This document shows positions 7,732 through 16,620 of a stretch of DNA of 64,000 nt, in pieces. Source of the DNA: Actinoplanes cyaneus (GTDB lineage: Bacteria > Actinomycetota > Actinomycetes > Mycobacteriales > Micromonosporaceae); the NCBI RefSeq assembly GCF_016862095.1, contig NZ_BOMH01000043.1, positions 62,001 through 126,000 on the forward strand. Reading direction: 5' to 3'. Position 1 is the first letter of the stretch. Each line of letters begins with the position of its first letter. The position numbers and the translations under genes are program-made. The notes under the pieces were generated by a model, which was given only the letters and a program-made list of their open reading frames with translations, ran no database searches and was not told where the DNA came from.

Positions 7732-8823
7732 ATGAGCAACGACCGTTTGAACATGCTTCTCGCCGAGTACGCGGACCTCGAGAAGCGGATGGAGGACCCG
7801 TCCATCCACGCCGACCAGGCGCTGGTCCGCCGGGTCGGCCGGCGCTTCGCCGAGCTGGCGCCGATCTACACGGCCAACGCGGAGCTGGAGGCGGCCCGCG
7901 AGGACCTGACCGCGGCCAGGGAGCTGGCGGCCGAGGACCCGGCGTTCGCGGCCGAGGCCGAGGCGGTCGCCGCGACGATCCCGGGGCTGGAGGAGAAGCT
8001 CGGCGAGATGCTCATGCCGCGTGACCCCAGCGACGCCAAGGACGTGATCATCGAGATCAAGGCGGGCGAGGGCGGCCAGGAGTCGGCGCTGTTCGCCGGC
8101 GATCTGCTGCGCATGTACACCCGGTACGCGGAGCGCCACGGCTGGGTGGTCGAGGTGATCGACTCGCAGGAGTCGGACCTCGGCGGCGTCAAGGACATCT
8201 CGGTGGCGGTGAAGACGAAGGGCCTGCCGCAGGGCGGGCACGGCGTCTGGTCCCGGATGAAGTGGGAGGGCGGCGTGCACCGGGTGCAGCGCGTCCCGGT
8301 CACCGAGTCGCAGGGCCGGATCCACACCTCGGCGGCCGGCGTGCTGGTGCTGCCCGAGGCGGAGGACGTCGACGTCCAGATCGAGCCCGGTGACCTGCGC
8401 ATCGACGTGTACCGCTCGTCCGGCCCGGGCGGCCAGTCGGTCAACACCACCGACTCGGCCGTGCGGATCACGCACCTGCCCACCGGGACCGTGGTGAGCT
8501 GCCAGAACGAGAAGAGCCAGCTGCAGAACAAGGAGTCGGCGATGCGTATCCTGCGCTCCCGGCTGCTCGCGCAGGCCCAGGAGGCGGCGGACGCGGCGGC
8601 CGGCGACGCGCGGAAGGCGCAGGTCCGCACGGTGGATCGGTCCGAGCGCGTACGCACCTACAACTTCCCGCAGAACCGCATCACCGACCACCGGATCGGC
8701 TACACGGCGTACAACCTGGATCTGGTCCTCGGCGGTGAGCTGGACGGCGTGCTCGACGCGCTGGCCGCGGCGGACCGCGAGGCGCGCCTGGCCGGGGACA
8801 CGGAGCTGAGCCGCCAGCGCTGA
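7732..8823 (+). CDS. prfA: Peptide chain release factor 1
   Basis: RF1 recognises UAA and UAG and triggers release of the finished protein. The 363-residue product has the codon-recognition motif PVT in RVPVTESQGR and the catalytic GGQ at 233-235 (GPGGQSVN). The ATG at 7732 is preferred over an upstream in-frame ATG at 7693 because GGAAGAG precedes it and the product then starts at the conserved N-terminus. In most actinobacteria prmC follows directly; here a three-gene minus-strand block separates them. Confidence 0.96.
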   Translation: MSNDRLNMLLAEYADLEKRMEDPSIHADQALVRRVGRRFAELAPIYTANAELEAAREDLTAARELAAEDPAFAAEAEAVAATIPGLEEKLGEMLMPRDPSDAKDVIIEIKAGEGGQESALFAGDLLRMYTRYAERHGWVVEVIDSQESDLGGVKDISVAVKTKGLPQGGHGVWSRMKWEGGVHRVQRVPVTESQGRIHTSAAGVLVLPEAEDVDVQIEPGDLRIDVYRSSGPGGQSVNTTDSAVRITHLPTGTVVSCQNEKSQLQNKESAMRILRSRLLAQAQEAADAAAGDARKAQVRTVDRSERVRTYNFPQNRITDHRIGYTAYNLDLVLGGELDGVLDALAAADREARLAGDTELSRQR

Positions 8824-8836
8824 GGACGCGCCGGGG

Positions 8837-10153
8837 TCACCGGCCCAGGTCGGTGACGCCCAGCCGGCCGGCGCCGGTGCACAGCAGATGCCGCCGGTGG
8901 ACCTGGCAGGTGTCCGATCGGCCGGGGACCGCGCCGATCAGGGTGATCCGGCCGGTCTCCGGGTCCCACACGGAGATCGTCACGCGGTAGGGCGCGGTCT
9001 TCGTGTCGCCGAGCGCCAGCAGGCGCCCGTCGTCGAGGGACAGCACCCGGACGTCGCGCGGCGTGTCGCTGATCACCCGGCCGGTCGTCGCGTCGACCAC
9101 CGACTGCGGGGCGCTCAGTTCGCGGTTGCGGGAGAGCAGCACCCGGCCGCCGGACAGCTCGGCGGCGTCGCCGCTGGGCAGTTTCCAGCGTCGCGCGCCG
9201 GTGGCCGGGTCGACACCGCTGGTCAGGTGGGTGTCGGTGACGCACAGCACCGGCCCGCAGTCCTGCACGGCGACCTCGCCGCTGATCGGGAAGCGCCACA
9301 GCTCGGCCAGGGTGTCGGTCGCGTAGGCGATCACGGCGCCGTCCGGCGTCCCGGTCAGGATGTCGTAGAACTGCCCGCGCAGCACCTGCGGCCCCCAGCC
9401 CTCCGCGCCGGGCCGCGGGGTGCCCCGGCGGGTGGCGAGCGGAACGCCGTCGGACCAGCCCAGCGTGGTCAGCTCCCCGGTCGTGCTCTTGACGACGATC
9501 CGGGCGGTCTCCCGCGGCTCGTCGGGCACGACCACGATGTCGCTGGCGGGAATCGGACGGTCCCACAACCGGCCGGCGTCGGCGGCCCGGACCAGGTGCA
9601 ACGTGGTGATCCGGCCCCGGTCGTCGCGGTCGCCGAGCAGCACCTCGCCCGCGGTGGCGGCCAACTCGTCGCCCGGACGAGCCCACAGGACCTCCCCGGT
9701 ACGCGCGTCCAGCGCCCGGGTGTCGGACCCGAAGTAGGTCGTCGCGCCGCCGTCCTCGACGGTGCGGATCTTCGCCGGGGTGTAGAGCTGGTTGCTGTCC
9801 GGATCCGGGTTGAGCCACGAGGTGAGCGACGGGTCCTTGACGGCCCAGCGCACCTGCCCGGTGGCCAGGTCGAACGAGGTCGACTCCGGCACGGTTTCCG
9901 GATCGCCGTGAGCGACCAGGACGCTGTCGCCGAAGGCGTACGGCCAGGTGTCCAGCCCGATCTCGGCGGACCACGCCTCGGTGACCGCGGGCGGGGCCGG
10001 GCGCCCGGAGCCGTTGAGGGCGAGCGCGCAGATCACCGCCAGGGCGGCCGCGAGCAGCCGGACGACGCCGAGGCGGGGCAGCGGGCGCGGAGGCGCGAGT
10101 GGCTCCTCCGGGAAATCCGGCGCGCTGACGTCGCCCAGATCGATGATGGCCAT
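8837..10153 (-). CDS. Membrane-anchored PQQ-type beta-propeller protein (distal paralogue)
   Basis: The 438-residue protein starts MAIIDLGDVSAPD, has one membrane helix at about residues 30-50 (LLAAALAVICALAL), then an extracellular part with repeated propeller blades of the type ALDARTGEVLW, VDPATGARRWKL and SVWDPETGRITL. Two Cys near the C-terminus (DTCQVHRRHLLC) and two in QDCGPVLC may form disulphides. It is a paralogue of the next gene upstream: both begin with (A/S)(I/V)I(D/E)LGD and end with a C...LLC pattern. The function is unknown; BamB-like propellers act as scaffolds. The ATG at 10153 is preferred to an upstream in-frame codon because the paralogue has the same N-terminus. Confidence 0.8.
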   Translation of the reverse strand: MAIIDLGDVSAPDFPEEPLAPPRPLPRLGVVRLLAAALAVICALALNGSGRPAPPAVTEAWSAEIGLDTWPYAFGDSVLVAHGDPETVPESTSFDLATGQVRWAVKDPSLTSWLNPDPDSNQLYTPAKIRTVEDGGATTYFGSDTRALDARTGEVLWARPGDELAATAGEVLLGDRDDRGRITTLHLVRAADAGRLWDRPIPASDIVVVPDEPRETARIVVKSTTGELTTLGWSDGVPLATRRGTPRPGAEGWGPQVLRGQFYDILTGTPDGAVIAYATDTLAELWRFPISGEVAVQDCGPVLCVTDTHLTSGVDPATGARRWKLPSGDAAELSGGRVLLSRNRELSAPQSVVDATTGRVISDTPRDVRVLSLDDGRLLALGDTKTAPYRVTISVWDPETGRITLIGAVPGRSDTCQVHRRHLLCTGAGRLGVTDLGR

Positions 10154-10233
10154 GGTGACGCCGATCCTATGCGGCGCTCGTAGTGGGGGCCGCAGCCCCG
10201 GCCGCACCACGCGACGCCGCACAGGCGCCCGCG

Positions 10234-11517
10234 TCACGAGGTCAGTGCGGTCACCACGAGATCACCGGGACGGCGGCAGAGCAGGAAACGGCCGCCGCCG
10301 GAGCACGGGCCGACGGCCGGTGACACGACCGTGCCGATCGGGACGATGCGCCCGCCCGCCGGGTCGATCCGGCTGACCACGCTGCGGTCCGGGTCGGTGG
10401 CGCTGGCCCGGATCAGGGTCCGCGGGCCGTCGGGACCGCCGGCCGGCGTCGGCCATCCGGGGCTGGGCCGGCCGAGCAGCCGGCCGGTCGCCGCGTCCAT
10501 CAGGGCGTGCTCGGGCTCATCGGCGGTGCTGTACGCGAGCAGGCGGCCGGGACCGGCCACGTCGACGCCGGCCCAGCCGCTCGACGACCAGCGTGGCTCG
10601 CCGGTCGCGGCGTCGAGGCCGGACAGCTCGGCGCCGCTGGACAGGCAGACGACCGGGCCGCACTCGGTCACGTACGCGCCGCGCAGCGTCCGCCGGCTCC
10701 AGAGCTCGGCCAGGTCATCCAGCCGGTACGCCGTGATCGTCGCCCCGCGCGGATCGGCCCGCGTCACGAGGAGCCGCTCACCGGAGACCATGGTGGTGCT
10801 GTTCACCCAGTCCTGGCTCGCCTCGATCCGGCGGCTCGCCAGCGGCGTCCCGTCGTCATGGCGGTACGTCGTGACCTCGCCCGCCGTGGTGGTGACGATC
10901 CGCCCCGGGCTGGTCTGCACGTCCAGCGCGCGGGTCAGCGGCCGGGTCCAGCGGAGCACGCCGTCGCTCGCGCCGACCAGCCGCATCGCGTGCAGCTCGC
11001 CGTGCGCGTCCCGGTCGGCGAGCAGCACGGCGCCGGCGGTGGAGTCGAACACCTCGCCGGGCGCGCGCCACCGGTCGGCGCCGGTGGCCGCGTCCAGCAC
11101 GATCAGCTCGGTGGGGTACGCCATCGCCCCGGACGGGAAGCCCGGCGCGGTGACGAACTCGGGCGGGCCGCCGAGCAGCACCATGCCGTCGGTGACCCGC
11201 ATCGACGTCAGGTCGCTGTAGGGCAGGGGCAGGTCGCGGCGCCACCGGACGGCACCGGTGGCCAGGTCGTAAGCGGTCAGTCCGCTCCGCCGTACGAGAT
11301 AGACCGTGTCCGCCGTCAGCGCGAAACTGTCCCGCTCGGTCAGGCCGGTCGTCCACAGCTGCCGCACCTGCGGAACCGGGGGACCGCCCGAGGCGGCGAG
11401 CGCGAACAGGCAGATCAACGCGATGAGCACGGGCCGGCGCCGTAACCGCGCCGGTGGCCGGGACGACGGTGGATCGGCGGCCGGTGAGCTGAGGTCACCC
11501 AGCTCGATCACGGACAT
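10234..11517 (-). CDS. Membrane-anchored PQQ-type beta-propeller protein (proximal paralogue)
   Basis: This 427-residue protein begins MSVIELGDLSS, has a proline-rich cytoplasmic stretch, a membrane helix (VLIALICLFALAASG, about 30-45) and a propeller with blades such as AYDLATGAVRWRR, VLDAATGADRW and GLDAATGEPRWSS. The paired Cys motifs TECGPVVC and PCSGGGRFLLC match its paralogue downstream. The ATG at 11517 is one base after the stop of the GGDEF-protein gene, so the two are clearly one operon. No enzymatic site is visible. A link between the diguanylate cyclase-like protein and these surface proteins is suggested only by the operon. Confidence 0.8.
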   Translation of the reverse strand: MSVIELGDLSSPAADPPSSRPPARLRRRPVLIALICLFALAASGGPPVPQVRQLWTTGLTERDSFALTADTVYLVRRSGLTAYDLATGAVRWRRDLPLPYSDLTSMRVTDGMVLLGGPPEFVTAPGFPSGAMAYPTELIVLDAATGADRWRAPGEVFDSTAGAVLLADRDAHGELHAMRLVGASDGVLRWTRPLTRALDVQTSPGRIVTTTAGEVTTYRHDDGTPLASRRIEASQDWVNSTTMVSGERLLVTRADPRGATITAYRLDDLAELWSRRTLRGAYVTECGPVVCLSSGAELSGLDAATGEPRWSSSGWAGVDVAGPGRLLAYSTADEPEHALMDAATGRLLGRPSPGWPTPAGGPDGPRTLIRASATDPDRSVVSRIDPAGGRIVPIGTVVSPAVGPCSGGGRFLLCRRPGDLVVTALTS

Positions 11518-11518
11518 C

Positions 11519-13015
11519 TCAGGTCGGTTTCCGGCTCGCCGCCGCCGCGGCCAGGGCGGCGCTGAGCCCGCGGCCGTTCGCGCCCACCTCGGACCAGCCG
11601 GCGGCCAGCCCGATCGGTGTGCCGGGGACCAGGACCTGCCAGTTCTCCGCCGCGGCGGCGGCGCTGATCCGGCGGGACACCTCGGCTGCGTGGTGCGGGC
11701 CGGCGCCCGGCAGGACCAGGACGAACTCGTCGCCGGCGAACCGGGCCGCGAAGTCGCCACGGCGCATCACCCGGGCCAGCACGCCGGCGATCCGCTGCAG
11801 GACCAGGTCACCGCAGTGCCGGCCGTGCCGCATGTTGACGGTGGTGAAGCCGACGATGTCGCAGACCCCGACCGCGGCCCGCTCGCCACGGGCCAGCAGC
11901 CCGTCCACGTAGTGCTCCAGCTGGCGGCGGTTGGGCAGGCCGGTCAGCGGGTCGGTGAGCGTCTCGTCGCCGTAACGGTGCGGGTCGCGTTGCGTCTCCT
12001 GAGCGTCCAGCCGGGCTGCCACGCCGTCCAGATACCCGTCCCGGAGCTGGTCGATGCGCTGGGCGGCGAGGCGGAACGCGTACCGGTCGGCGGCGTGCGC
12101 GGCGGCGTGATCACCGGCGCTGGCGTAACAGATGCTGCGTAACCGGGCGGGCTCCGGGGCGCCGAGCACCTCGGCGGAGACCGGGATCGCCTCCAGCATG
12201 GTGAGCGCCCGCTCCGGCTTGCCGGCCGCGATGGTCAGGCACACCGAGCCGAGATGCCGCAGGTCACGGGTGCGGGCGCTGTCCCCGCCGCCGGTCAGCC
12301 AGGTAGCGGCGCCGTCCTCGGTGGGCTCGCCCAGCGCGGCGCGGCGGGCCAGCGCGTAGCCGTAGACCGCGCGGCTCCCCGGCCGCAGTTGATCGGTGGC
12401 CACGTACCGCGAGAGCTCGGCGTCGATGTCGCGAAGGACGCGCAGGCAGCCATCGGTGTCGCCCCAGTGGTCGAGCGAGACCGCGTTGCGCAGCCGGATG
12501 CCGGGGGCGGCGAACACCTCCGGGGCCAGGCCGGCGCTCGCGCCCACCTCCCGAGCCTGCTCGATCGCGGTCAGCGCCTGCCCGTGGAAGCCCAGGTAGG
12601 AATAGGCCATCGCGAGGTCGTGCCAGCCCCAGGCGGTCTCCTGGTCGTGCTCGGGCACGGCGGCCAGCGCCCGGGAGGCCTGCACCAGGTGCGTCACCCC
12701 ACGGTCCAGATTGCTCTGCAGGTGGGCGCCGAGCGCGGCGAACGCGTGCATCTGACCGCGCAGGTAAGGATCCGGCACCTCGCGCACGGCCTCGGCGGCG
12801 GCGGACATCGCGGCGGCCAGCTCGGCGACCCGGCCCAGGTTGATCAGGGCGCCGAAACGCTGGATCAGGGCATACGCCCGGGTGGTGGGATCGGCGCTGG
12901 TGGCCAGCACCGCGTCCAGGATCGGCAGGGCCTGTGCCGAGCGGCCGTTCTGCTGCAGGTCACCGGCCCGGCGCAGGTCTTCGACATGTTCCGCGAGCTG
13001 GTCCAACCAACCCAC
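11519..13015 (-). CDS. TPR-like sensor protein with C-terminal GGDEF domain
   Basis: The first 330 residues of this 498-residue protein form a helical repeat (TPR-like) domain. A GGDEF domain follows, from about 350, with the signature DPLTGLPNRR and the active-site loop RFAGDEF at 425-431. The Ala in place of the first Gly is a common active variant, so it may make cyclic di-GMP. There is no membrane helix, EAL domain or RxxD inhibitory site before the loop. GTG at 13015 is taken as start because GGGAGG lies 7 bases upstream. It is the first gene of the three-gene minus-strand operon that sits between prfA and prmC. Confidence 0.85.
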   Translation of the reverse strand: MGWLDQLAEHVEDLRRAGDLQQNGRSAQALPILDAVLATSADPTTRAYALIQRFGALINLGRVAELAAAMSAAAEAVREVPDPYLRGQMHAFAALGAHLQSNLDRGVTHLVQASRALAAVPEHDQETAWGWHDLAMAYSYLGFHGQALTAIEQAREVGASAGLAPEVFAAPGIRLRNAVSLDHWGDTDGCLRVLRDIDAELSRYVATDQLRPGSRAVYGYALARRAALGEPTEDGAATWLTGGGDSARTRDLRHLGSVCLTIAAGKPERALTMLEAIPVSAEVLGAPEPARLRSICYASAGDHAAAHAADRYAFRLAAQRIDQLRDGYLDGVAARLDAQETQRDPHRYGDETLTDPLTGLPNRRQLEHYVDGLLARGERAAVGVCDIVGFTTVNMRHGRHCGDLVLQRIAGVLARVMRRGDFAARFAGDEFVLVLPGAGPHHAAEVSRRISAAAAAENWQVLVPGTPIGLAAGWSEVGANGRGLSAALAAAAASRKPT

Positions 13016-13094
13016 CAGGCGCCTCCCAGGGCATCGGCGCGGCGCTGGGCGACCCGGCCGATCCCCGGCGTGCGCGACGTCTCATGATTATGCC

Positions 13095-13958
13095 GTGACA
13101 CCGCCTGACGAACACCCCCGCCGGATCCGTCTGGCACCCGAGCTCGCATCGGCGGCCGCCGAACTCTCCGCGGCCGGGGTGTCCTCGCCACGGGTCGACG
13201 CCGAGTTGCTGGCCGCGCACGTCCTGCAGGTGTCACGGGGGCGGCTGATGCTGATCGACGCCGTGCGCGAGGAGGAAGCCGTACGCCTGCGGGAGCTCGT
13301 CGCCGATCGGGCGCGACGCATCCCGTTGCAGCACCTGCTCGGCACCGCCGCGTTCCGCCATGTGGACCTCGCGGTCGGCGACGGCGTCTTCGTCCCGCGC
13401 CCGGAGACCGAGCTGCTGGCCGGCTGGGGCATCGAACGGGTCGTGCCCGGGGCGACAGTGGTCGACCTGTGCAGCGGCAGCGGGGCGATCGCGGTGGCGG
13501 TCGCCGACGAGTCGCCGGCCGGCCGGGTGATCGCGGTGGAGCGCTCGCCGCGGGCTCTGCCGTGGCTGCGGCGCAACGCTCGCCGGTACGCCGAAATCGA
13601 GGTTGTCGACGGTGATGTGACCGATCCTGATCTGCTGTCCGAACTGCACGGTCAGGTGGATGTGCTGCTCTGCAACCCGCCCTACGTCCCGGATGGCACC
13701 CCGGTCCCGCCCGAGGTGTCCGATCACGACCCTGCCATGGCGGTGTTCGGCGGGGCCGACGGACTGAGCGTGATCCGGCCGGTGATCGCGCTCGCCGCCG
13801 TCCTTCTCGGCAAGGGTGGATGGGTCGGCATCGAGCACGACGACGTGCACGGGACGGCGGTCCCCGCGTTGCTCCGGGCGGACGGCCGGTTCACCGAGGT
13901 GACAGCCCATGACGATCTGACCGGCCGCCCGCGATACGCGACCGCCCGCCGGGTGTGA
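13095..13958 (+). CDS. prmC: Release factor glutamine methyltransferase
   Basis: PrmC methylates the Gln of the GGQ motif in RF1 and RF2. The 287-residue product has the N-terminal helical domain, the SAM-binding VVDLCSGSGAIAVAVA and the catalytic NPPY at 194-197. No ribosome binding site precedes the GTG at 13095, and a -10-like CATGAT lies 5 bases before it, so the mRNA may be leaderless. Start choice is moderately sure: the only in-frame alternatives lie inside the opposite gene. It is normally next to prfA. Confidence 0.93.
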   Translation: MTPPDEHPRRIRLAPELASAAAELSAAGVSSPRVDAELLAAHVLQVSRGRLMLIDAVREEEAVRLRELVADRARRIPLQHLLGTAAFRHVDLAVGDGVFVPRPETELLAGWGIERVVPGATVVDLCSGSGAIAVAVADESPAGRVIAVERSPRALPWLRRNARRYAEIEVVDGDVTDPDLLSELHGQVDVLLCNPPYVPDGTPVPPEVSDHDPAMAVFGGADGLSVIRPVIALAAVLLGKGGWVGIEHDDVHGTAVPALLRADGRFTEVTAHDDLTGRPRYATARRV

Positions 13959-13982
13959 GGGCATGGCAGACTGCACGTCGTG

Positions 13983-14627
13983 ATGCTCTACGACTGCGCT
14001 GCCATCGCCGATCGTGATCGCGGCATCGCCGCGGCCGTCGAGGCGGCCAAGAGCGGTGAGCTCGTGGTCATGCCCACCGACACGGTCTACGGGATCGGCG
14101 CGGACGCGTTCACCGCGCACGCGATCACCCAGTTGCACCACGCCCGCGGGTCGGACCGGCGCCAGCCGCCACCCGTGCTGGTCGGCTCCCGCCACACGCT
14201 GGACGGGCTGGTCTACTCGCTGCCCCGGGCCGCGCGGGATCTGGCCGACGCGTTCTGGCCGGGCGCGCTCACCATCCTCGTGGAGCACTCCCCGAGTCTG
14301 CAGTGGGACCTGGGCGACACCGGCGGCGTGGTGGCGGTGCGGATGCCACTGCACCCGGTCGCCCTCGAGGTGCTGCGCGAGGTCGGCCCGATGGCGGTGA
14401 CCACGGCGAACAAGGTCGGCTCACCGTCGCCGCTGACCGCCGAGGAGGCCCGCGAGCAGCTGGAGTACTCGGTGCGGGTCTACCTGGAGGCCGGCCCCGC
14501 CGTGGATCCGTGGCCCAGCACCGTGGTCGACGTGACCGGCGACGTGCCCCGCGTGCTGCGCGTCGGCTCGATCCCCACGGAGAAGCTGCGCGACGTGGTG
14601 CCCGACATCGTCGAGGGCGAGGCCTGA
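13983..14627 (+). CDS. L-threonylcarbamoyladenylate synthase, short TsaC/YrdC type
   Basis: The enzyme makes threonylcarbamoyl-AMP from threonine, bicarbonate and ATP for the t6A modification of tRNAs. The YrdC fold is seen in VVMPTDTVYGIGADAF and DAFWPGALTIL. At 214 residues it lacks the C-terminal Sua5 domain found in the second paralogue at 15216. The KxR/SxN substrate-binding residues appear altered: the usual K(x)R(P) region reads GSDRRQPPPVLV, and the usual PSAN reads TTANKVGSPS. The start is ATG at 13983 or GTG at 13980. It follows prmC by 24 bases. Confidence 0.88.
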   Translation: MLYDCAAIADRDRGIAAAVEAAKSGELVVMPTDTVYGIGADAFTAHAITQLHHARGSDRRQPPPVLVGSRHTLDGLVYSLPRAARDLADAFWPGALTILVEHSPSLQWDLGDTGGVVAVRMPLHPVALEVLREVGPMAVTTANKVGSPSPLTAEEAREQLEYSVRVYLEAGPAVDPWPSTVVDVTGDVPRVLRVGSIPTEKLRDVVPDIVEGEA

Positions 14628-14628
14628 G

Positions 14629-15219
14629 GTGGCGCCGTTCACCGTCCTGCACGTCTGTATGGGCAACATCTGCCGTTCCCCGATGGCCGAGCGCCTGCTC
14701 GCCCGGGCGGTCCGGGACCGTTCCGGCAGCGACGACCAGCTCGTCCGCAGCGTCAGCGCCGGCACCGGCGGCTGGCACGAGGGCGAGGAGATGAACCCGC
14801 CGGCCGCCCGCCAGGTCCGCGCCCGGCGCGGCTCGGCGGACGGGTTCGCGGCCCGCAAGCTGCGCGGCGACTTCATCGACGAGGCCGACCTGATCCTCAC
14901 CGCGACCGCCGATCAGTACGACTACGTGGTCGCCCTGCGCCCCGACGCGGCCGCCCGCACCTTCGTCCTCGGCGAGTTCGGCCGGCTGCTCCACGGCGTG
15001 GACAAGGCGGCGCTCCCGCCGGCCGAGGCGAAACCCGCCGCCGTGCACGAGCGCGGCGCGGCGATCGTGGCGGCCGCGCACCGGCTGCGCGGCGCCGAGA
15101 CGCCACTGCTCACCGACGACCTGGACGACCCGTGGGGCCGCGGCGACCAGACGTTCCAGCGGGTCGGCGACGAGATCGAGGACACCACCGTCCCGTTCGC
15201 CACGTTGTTACTCCCGTGA
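14629..15219 (+). CDS. Low-molecular-weight protein tyrosine phosphatase
   Basis: The phosphatase signature CX5R(S/T) is present as VCMGNICRS with nucleophile Cys10 and Arg16. The general-acid Asp-Pro pair occurs in DDLDDPWGRGDQ near residues 165-176. The length of 196 residues is longer than the typical 150-160. The GTG start follows the upstream stop by one base (TGAGGTG), and the gene overlaps the next start (GTGA), so it is part of the TsaC-Sua5 operon. Such phosphatases next to Sua5 are common in actinobacteria; the target is not known. Confidence 0.9.
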   Translation: MAPFTVLHVCMGNICRSPMAERLLARAVRDRSGSDDQLVRSVSAGTGGWHEGEEMNPPAARQVRARRGSADGFAARKLRGDFIDEADLILTATADQYDYVVALRPDAAARTFVLGEFGRLLHGVDKAALPPAEAKPAAVHERGAAIVAAAHRLRGAETPLLTDDLDDPWGRGDQTFQRVGDEIEDTTVPFATLLLP

Positions 15220-16238
15220 GCAACCGTGCCGTCCCGCCCGACGCTGTCGTCCCGCCCGACGCTGTCGTCCTGCCGGGCGCTGTCGTCCCGCCGGACGCCG
15301 AAGGCCTGCGCCGGGCGGTCCAGATCCTGCGCGCCGACTCGGTCGTCGCGTTCCCCACCGAGACCGTCTACGGCCTCGGCGCCAACGCCTTCTCCAAGCA
15401 GGCGATCAGCGAGATCTACCGCCTGAAGAACCGCCCCAGCTGGAACCCGCTGATCGTGCACGTCGCCACCGTCGAAGCCGCCCGCGACCTGGCCGCCGAG
15501 TGGCCCGAGACCGCCGACCGGCTCGCCGGAGCCTTCTGGCCCGGCCCGCTGACACTGGTCGTGCGGCGTGCGCCGCACCTGACCGGGGCCGGCGCCGACA
15601 ACGACACCATCGCGATCCGGATCCCCGCGCACCCGGTGGCGTTGCGCCTGCTGGAAGCGTCCGGCCTGCCCCTCGCCGCGCCCAGCGCCAACCGCTCCGA
15701 GTCGATCTCCCCGACCACCGCCGAGCACGTCGTGCGCAGCCTGCCGGACGTGCCGCTGGTGCTCGACGGCGGCCCGTGCTCCTGGGGCATCGAATCGACG
15801 GTTCTCGACCTGACCACGCCGGTGCCGACCCTGCTGCGCCCCGGGGCGCTGCCACTGCGCGCGCTGCGGGACGTGACCGGCACGATCGCGCTGCGCGACG
15901 CCGAGACCGTCGACGGAACAGCCCGGCCGTCACCCGGAATGAGTCGCCGGCACTACGCGCCGCGCGCCAAGACCCTGCTCCTACGGGACCTGAGCGATGC
16001 GGACCGGTCCGGCCTGCCGGCGCCTGCGGCGATCCTTACGTACGAGGGGGCGCCGTCACCGCCGTACGGCGAGATGGTCGAAGTCCTCTCCGGGGACCCG
16101 CGTGAGTATGCGGCGGACCTGTATGCGGCGCTGCATCGCCTGGACGACGCCGGCGCCGGCAGCATCCTGATCCAGGAGCCGCCGCGGTCGGAGGATTGGC
16201 TTGCTGTTCGGGACCGGCTCTTCCGCGCTGCCGCCTGA
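15216..16238 (+). CDS. L-threonylcarbamoyladenylate synthase, full Sua5 type
   Basis: This 340-residue product has the YrdC domain with VVAFPTETVYGLGANAF, the substrate-binding KNRPSWNPLIVH and APSANRSESISPT motifs, and then a C-terminal Sua5 domain (SPGMSRRHYAPRAKT linker, about 210 onward). All usual active-site motifs are intact, so this is probably the main enzyme for tRNA t6A. The start is GTG at 15216, overlapping the phosphatase stop. The first 30 residues contain about four copies of a hexapeptide unit (PPDAVV), encoded by tandem 18-bp repeats at roughly 15228-15300; this extension is not part of the family fold. Confidence 0.92.
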   Translation: MSNRAVPPDAVVPPDAVVLPGAVVPPDAEGLRRAVQILRADSVVAFPTETVYGLGANAFSKQAISEIYRLKNRPSWNPLIVHVATVEAARDLAAEWPETADRLAGAFWPGPLTLVVRRAPHLTGAGADNDTIAIRIPAHPVALRLLEASGLPLAAPSANRSESISPTTAEHVVRSLPDVPLVLDGGPCSWGIESTVLDLTTPVPTLLRPGALPLRALRDVTGTIALRDAETVDGTARPSPGMSRRHYAPRAKTLLLRDLSDADRSGLPAPAAILTYEGAPSPPYGEMVEVLSGDPREYAADLYAALHRLDDAGAGSILIQEPPRSEDWLAVRDRLFRAAA

Positions 16239-16256
16239 TCGGGGTTCCAGGCGTCC

Positions 16257-16433
16257 GGCTGGCGTTCAGTGCTGTTTCCCGACCTTGATCACACCCCTGA
16301 GTGCCAGCCGCGTGGGCTCGGCTGGTGGTGAGGGTTGTGTCCGCGCTGGGATACGACCGTGAGTGCCAGCCGCGTGGGCTCGGCTGGTGGTGAGGGTTGT
16401 TTCCCCGCTCGGATACGACCCTGAGCGCCAGCC
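16257..16433. repeat. Tandem array of three palindromic units, family 2
   Basis: Units lie at 16257-16309, 16320-16371 and 16382-16433, each 52-53 bases, separated by the same 10-base linker GCGTGGGCTC. Each starts GGCTGG and ends CCAGCC and can fold into an imperfect hairpin with an inner AGGGTTGT / ATACGACC pair. Two more units of the same family, with the same linker length, lie at 53152-53265. Confidence 0.9.
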
Positions 16434-16439
16434 GGCGAC

Positions 16440-16620
16440 CGCGACCGGCGGCAGCCACCGGAACCCGGCGCCCCCGTGGCCTGGCGAGCCACCTGGACCA
16501 AGCCGGGACCGCGAGCGGCGTCAACAACCGTGACCCGGCGGCCACGTTGCCTGGCAAGCCACCTCGACCACGCCGAGACCATGACCGGCGTCGAGGATTG
16601 TGACCCGGCGCCCACATGGG
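16440..16620. repeat. 70-bp direct repeat, about 2.5 copies
   Basis: Copies begin at 16440, 16510 and 16580, a constant period of 70. The best-kept parts are GACCCGGCG and CCTGGC(A/G)AGCCACCT. The third copy is cut after about 40 bases. The repeat lies directly behind the family 2 palindromes. No similar unit was seen elsewhere in the window. Confidence 0.8.

Noticed and set aside
16257..16433. A CRISPR array
   Set aside because: There are only three units, the repeats are 52 bases with a 10-base constant linker, and no cas genes are present. They are palindromic tandem repeats.
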